Positions 13,500-16,839 of a stretch of 16,839 bases of DNA are shown here, one piece after another. A program made the translations under genes and the position numbers. The DNA lies in assembly GCA_036381125.1 (NCBI GenBank), contig DASVDK010000227.1, forward strand, positions 1 to 16,839. Direction: 5' to 3'. This DNA comes from DASVDK01 sp036381125 [NCBI: Thermodesulfobacteriota bacterium] (GTDB taxonomy: Bacteria > DASVDK01). Within the stretch, counting starts at the first letter, position 1, and the number at the start of each line of letters is the position of its first letter. The notes below the pieces were generated by a model. That model saw only the letters and a program-made list of their open reading frames with translations. It did not search any database and was not told the origin of the DNA.

Positions 13500-16400
13500 A
13501 TGAGCTGGGCGGATCGCGTCGTCGAGGGGACGGTCCTCTTCCTCCTGGTCTTCACGCCGCTCGCCTTCGGGACCGTGCAGCCCTGGTCCGAGGCGGTGGC
13601 GGTGCTGGCCGTCCTGGTCGCCGCCGCGGCCTGGATCGTCCGGATGTCGCGTGACTGGGAGCTGCGCGTCGAGCTGCCGCCCGGGTGGCTGCCGGCGGCG
13701 CTCTTCTTCGCCCTGGTCCTCTCGCAGCTCGTGCCGCTGCCGTTGCCGCTACTCGGTCTCGTCTCGCCGATCGCCGGCGAGGCCAGGTCGGCGGCCGGCG
13801 AGACCGTGGGGGCGTCGGCGTGGGCGTTCGGCCCGATCTCGCTCGCCGCCTCGGAGACGGCGCGGCAGGGGATCAAGCTCTTCGCCGTCGCGCTCCTCTT
13901 CCTCGCCTACTACAACACCTGCCGCAGCCGCGAGCAGGCGAGCCGGGCGATCTGGACGATGATCCTCGTCGGCTCGTCGATCGCCGTCTTCGGGCTCGTG
14001 CAGCGCTTCACCTGGAACGGCTACCTCTACTGGGTCGGCCCCGAGTCGCCGCGGGCGAGCGCCTTCGGCCCGTTCGTGAACCGGGCGCACTTCGCCGGGC
14101 TCATGGTCATCGTCGTGCCGGTCGCCATGGCGTTCGTCCTCGCGTCGGCCGCGGATCGGCGGCGGCGCGACCACCACGAGACGCTCCTCGACCGGATCCG
14201 CGCCTGGAACTCGAGGGAGAGCGGTCCGATCCGGCTCGTCCCCTTCCTGATCCTGGTCATGGGGGGCGCGGCGCTCGTGGCCGGGTCCCGGGGCGGCGTC
14301 GTGAGCCTCGCGGCGGCGCTCCTCAGCATGATCGCGCTCGGCGTGCGGCCGCGCTCCGGCGTCAGGCGCAGGGCGCGCCTGGCGATCACCGCGGCGCTCG
14401 TCATCCTGGCCGGCGTCTGGATCGGCGGCGACATCCTCTTCGGCACCCTCGAGCGGCTCGCGGACGAGGTCGGCCGGCCGGCCGAGAGCCCGCGCCTCCA
14501 CATCTGGTCGGACGCCCTCGCGCTCTGGCGCGGCTCGCCGCTCGTCGGGACGGGGCTCGCGAGCTTCGGCGCGGTCTTCCCGCTCGTCCGGACGCTCCCC
14601 GCGCCGGTCGCCTTCACGCACGGCGAGAGCGACTGGGTCCAGCTCTTCACCGACACCGGCCTCGTGGGGCTCGGGCTCGCCCTCTGGGCCGTCTTCGCCC
14701 TCGGCCGCACGCTCCTCGGGGCCCTCGGCCGGGCCAGGAGCTCGCGCGGCCGCGCCTTCGCGCTCGCCGGGTTCGTGGTGCTCCTCGGCACCGCCGTCCA
14801 GGGCATCGGCAACTACAACCTGCCGGTGATGTCGAACTTCGTCTACCTCGGCGTGGCGCTCGTCGTGACGATGCGGCGGTGGAACGCCGCGGAGTCGGCG
14901 GCCGAGCGGCGGCCGGGCGGATCGCTCCCGGAGCCGCAGGCCGCCGCGCCGGCGCCTGCCGCGAGTTCCGGACCGGACGGGCTCGCGACGCTCCCCGGCG
15001 CGGGCGTCCTCCACTCGATCCGGCGGCACCGGGCGGCGGCCGCCCTTGCCGCGTACGGCGCGATCACCGGGCTCGCCTACGTCCTCGCGTACCTCCTCCG
15101 GTTCGACTTCGCCTGGCCGGAGACGCACACCGAGACCTTCGTCGCGAGCCTCCTTTTGCTCGTCGCCATCCGCCTCGTCTGCGCGCGGGCCTTCAAGCTC
15201 GCGACCGGGCGGTGGCGCTTCGTGAGCACGCACGACGTGCTCAACCTCGCGAGCAGCACGAGCGTCGGCGTCCTCGTCTTCTACGCCCTGGCCGAGGTCC
15301 TGCCGTTCGCACCTCCGGTGCCGCGATCGGTGATCCTCATCGAGTGGGTGCTGAACGTCCTCCTCACCGCCGGCCTGTGGCTCGCCTACCGGGTCGCCTT
15401 CGAGCAGGTGCGGTACCGGCAGACGGGCGGAGGGGCGAGGCAAAAGCGCGTCCTCATCGTCGGCGCCGGCGAGGCGGGCAACCTCCTGGCCCACGAGATG
15501 ATCCGCTTCCCGGTCGGCTACAGGCCGGTCGGCTTCGTCGACGACGACCGGACCAAGGCCGGCGCGAGCCTGCACGGCGTCGAGGTCCTCGGCGGGATCG
15601 GCGACCTCCCGAGGCTCGCCCGCGCGCTCCGCGCGGACGAGATCATCATCGCCACGCCGTCGGCGTCGCCCGAGCAGATGCGCCGCATCGTCGAGCGGTG
15701 CGAGGCGACGGAGCTGCCCTTCAAGGTCCTTCCGGGGATCGCCGAGGTCCTCGACGGCCACGTGCGGCTCAACCAGCTCCGCGAGGTGCAGATCGAGGAC
15801 CTCCTCGGCCGCGAGCCGATCCAGCTCGAGCTGCCCAGGCTCGCCGAGGACCTGCGCGGCCGGACCGTCCTCATCACCGGCGCCGCCGGCTCCATCGGAT
15901 CGGAGCTCTCGCGCCAGGTGGCGCTCCACCAGCCGGCCAGGCTCGTCCTCCTCGACCAGGCCGAGACCGACCTCTTCTACCTGGAGCGCGAGCTGCGCGA
16001 GCGGTTCCCGTCGGCCCTCCTCGTGGCCGTTGTTGGCGACATCACCGACCAGGCGACCGTCGAGCGGGTGCTCCGCGACCACCGGCCCGCACGGGTCTTC
16101 CACGCGGCCGCCTACAAGCACGTCCCGATGATGGAGACGAACGTCCGCGAGGCGATCCGCAACAACGTCCTCGGCACCTCGTGCGTCGCCGACGCCGCCG
16201 GCCGGCACGGAGCGGAGACGTTCGTCCTCGTCAGCACCGACAAGGCCGTGCGCCCCACGAGCGTCATGGGCGCCACCAAGCGGCTCGCCGAGATGGTCGT
16301 CCTCGACCTCCAGCAGACGCATCCGGGGACCGCCTATGCGGCGGTGCGGTTCGGCAACGTCCTCGGCAGCGCCGGGAGCGTCATCCCGATCTTCAAGCGG

Positions 16401-16839
16401 CAGCTCGAGGAGGGGAGGCCGCTCACCGTCACGCACCCCGAGGCGACCCGGTACTTCATGACGATCCCCGAGGCCGTGCAGCTCATCCTGCAGGCGGCGC
16501 TCCTCCCCGAGATCCGGGGGCGGATCGCCATGCTCGAGATGGGCGAGCCGGTGCGGATCGTCGACCTGGCCAGGAGGATCCTCCGCCTCGCCGGCCGCGG
16601 AGGGCGGGGCGACGAGGGGATCGAGTTCACGGGGCTTCGGCCCGGCGAGAAGCTCCACGAGGAACTCGTCGCGCCGGACGAGAAGACCGCGCCGACCGCG
16701 ATCCCGAAGGTGCAACTGATCGTCACGCCGGCCGGGCAGGGGAGCGAGCTGCGCCGGCAACTCGCCACCCTGTCGCACCTCGTCGACGAGGGATCGGACG
16801 CCGATCTCGTCGCGGCCCTCAAGCGGATCTTCCCGGGCA
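13500..16839 (+). CDS. Fused O-antigen ligase/Wzy-type protein and WbpM/PglF-type nucleotide-sugar dehydratase (3' end beyond window)
   Basis: One frame open from ATG 13500 to the window edge, at least 1113 codons. Part 1 (residues 1 to about 460) has about a dozen hydrophobic helices with a Wzy_C region: SRGG (R264), GTGLASFG near 350 and HGESDWVQLFTDTGLVG (H374), typical of O-antigen ligases and polymerases acting on lipid-linked glycans at the periplasmic face. A Pro/Ala/Gly/Glu-rich linker covers about 461-503. Part 2 has four TM helices (about 511-634), a first Rossmann-like domain with GAGEAGN (655-661), and a second NAD-binding SDR domain with TGAAGSIGSE (793-802), HAAAYKHVPMME, the SMK-type triad S912/M923/K927, RFGNVLGSAGSV and GLRPGEKLHEEL. 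The S-M-K triad is that of WbpM-type UDP-GlcNAc 4,6-dehydratases; the exact sugar is not determinable. These functions are normally separate proteins. The start lies 4 bases after the TPR stop with a weak GGGTGAG site. The C-terminus looks nearly complete. Confidence 0.88.
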   Translation, partial: MSWADRVVEGTVLFLLVFTPLAFGTVQPWSEAVAVLAVLVAAAAWIVRMSRDWELRVELPPGWLPAALFFALVLSQLVPLPLPLLGLVSPIAGEARSAAGETVGASAWAFGPISLAASETARQGIKLFAVALLFLAYYNTCRSREQASRAIWTMILVGSSIAVFGLVQRFTWNGYLYWVGPESPRASAFGPFVNRAHFAGLMVIVVPVAMAFVLASAADRRRRDHHETLLDRIRAWNSRESGPIRLVPFLILVMGGAALVAGSRGGVVSLAAALLSMIALGVRPRSGVRRRARLAITAALVILAGVWIGGDILFGTLERLADEVGRPAESPRLHIWSDALALWRGSPLVGTGLASFGAVFPLVRTLPAPVAFTHGESDWVQLFTDTGLVGLGLALWAVFALGRTLLGALGRARSSRGRAFALAGFVVLLGTAVQGIGNYNLPVMSNFVYLGVALVVTMRRWNAAESAAERRPGGSLPEPQAAAPAPAASSGPDGLATLPGAGVLHSIRRHRAAAALAAYGAITGLAYVLAYLLRFDFAWPETHTETFVASLLLLVAIRLVCARAFKLATGRWRFVSTHDVLNLASSTSVGVLVFYALAEVLPFAPPVPRSVILIEWVLNVLLTAGLWLAYRVAFEQVRYRQTGGGARQKRVLIVGAGEAGNLLAHEMIRFPVGYRPVGFVDDDRTKAGASLHGVEVLGGIGDLPRLARALRADEIIIATPSASPEQMRRIVERCEATELPFKVLPGIAEVLDGHVRLNQLREVQIEDLLGREPIQLELPRLAEDLRGRTVLITGAAGSIGSELSRQVALHQPARLVLLDQAETDLFYLERELRERFPSALLVAVVGDITDQATVERVLRDHRPARVFHAAAYKHVPMMETNVREAIRNNVLGTSCVADAAGRHGAETFVLVSTDKAVRPTSVMGATKRLAEMVVLDLQQTHPGTAYAAVRFGNVLGSAGSVIPIFKRQLEEGRPLTVTHPEATRYFMTIPEAVQLILQAALLPEIRGRIAMLEMGEPVRIVDLARRILRLAGRGGRGDEGIEFTGLRPGEKLHEELVAPDEKTAPTAIPKVQLIVTPAGQGSELRRQLATLSHLVDEGSDADLVAALKRIFPG

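Noticed and set aside
13749-16778. Reverse-strand open frame of about 1000 codons opposite the ligase/dehydratase gene
   Set aside because: Its composition is dominated by Arg, Glu, Asp, Gly and Pro, as expected for the complement of high-GC codons. It shows no domain motif, while the + strand encodes clear conserved enzymes throughout.

Overview
The window is very GC-rich and densely coded, with every supportable gene on the + strand. A Wza-type outer-membrane lipoprotein, a Wzc-type tyrosine kinase and exported FecR-domain proteins indicate a diderm (Gram-negative-type) bacterium. The codon bias and gene mix suit an uncultivated high-GC soil or sediment lineage, but the sequence alone does not fix the phylum. 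No rRNA, tRNA or CRISPR array was seen.

Layout. (1) 44-1760: a CitE/HpcH-type CoA-ester lyase whose 3' end overlaps an IclR-family regulator, a small catabolic and regulatory pair. (2) 1965-3187: a mobile element carrying a Y1 (HUH, REP-associated/IS200-like) transposase with a DnaA-domain-IV-like C-terminus. It is bracketed by short tandem arrays of one 25-bp repeat in opposite orientations, and its right edge touches the ribosome-binding site of the next gene. (3) 3202-4788: a DHA2/EmrB-type 14-TM MFS exporter. (4) 4805-8800: three consecutive secreted FecR-domain paralogs. Each has its own TTG-N18-TA promoter-like sequence and each is followed by a strong GC-rich hairpin, so they look like three duplicated monocistronic units. 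No FecI sigma factor or FecA receptor is adjacent. (5) 8818 to the right edge: a tightly spaced exopolysaccharide operon with Wza-like export lipoprotein, Wzc-like co-polymerase/BY-kinase (4-bp overlap), membrane-anchored TPR protein with a CBM-like C-terminal domain, and a giant ORF still open at the window end.

The most unusual gene is this last one, from 13500 to beyond 16839 (at least 1113 codons). One uninterrupted frame joins a complete O-antigen ligase/Wzy_C-type multi-TM protein to a complete WbpM/PglF/CapD-type membrane nucleotide-sugar 4,6-dehydratase. I checked the frame codon by codon through the junction and found neither a stop nor a usable start for the dehydratase half.

How the parts may work together (inference): the operon would make, polymerise and export a surface polysaccharide. 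The dehydratase supplies a modified UDP-sugar, the Wzy/ligase half polymerises or transfers lipid-linked units, Wzc controls chain length through tyrosine phosphorylation, and Wza is the outer-membrane exit. The three FecR-like proteins just upstream are candidate periplasmic accessory or sensing proteins for this envelope system, but that link rests on position only.
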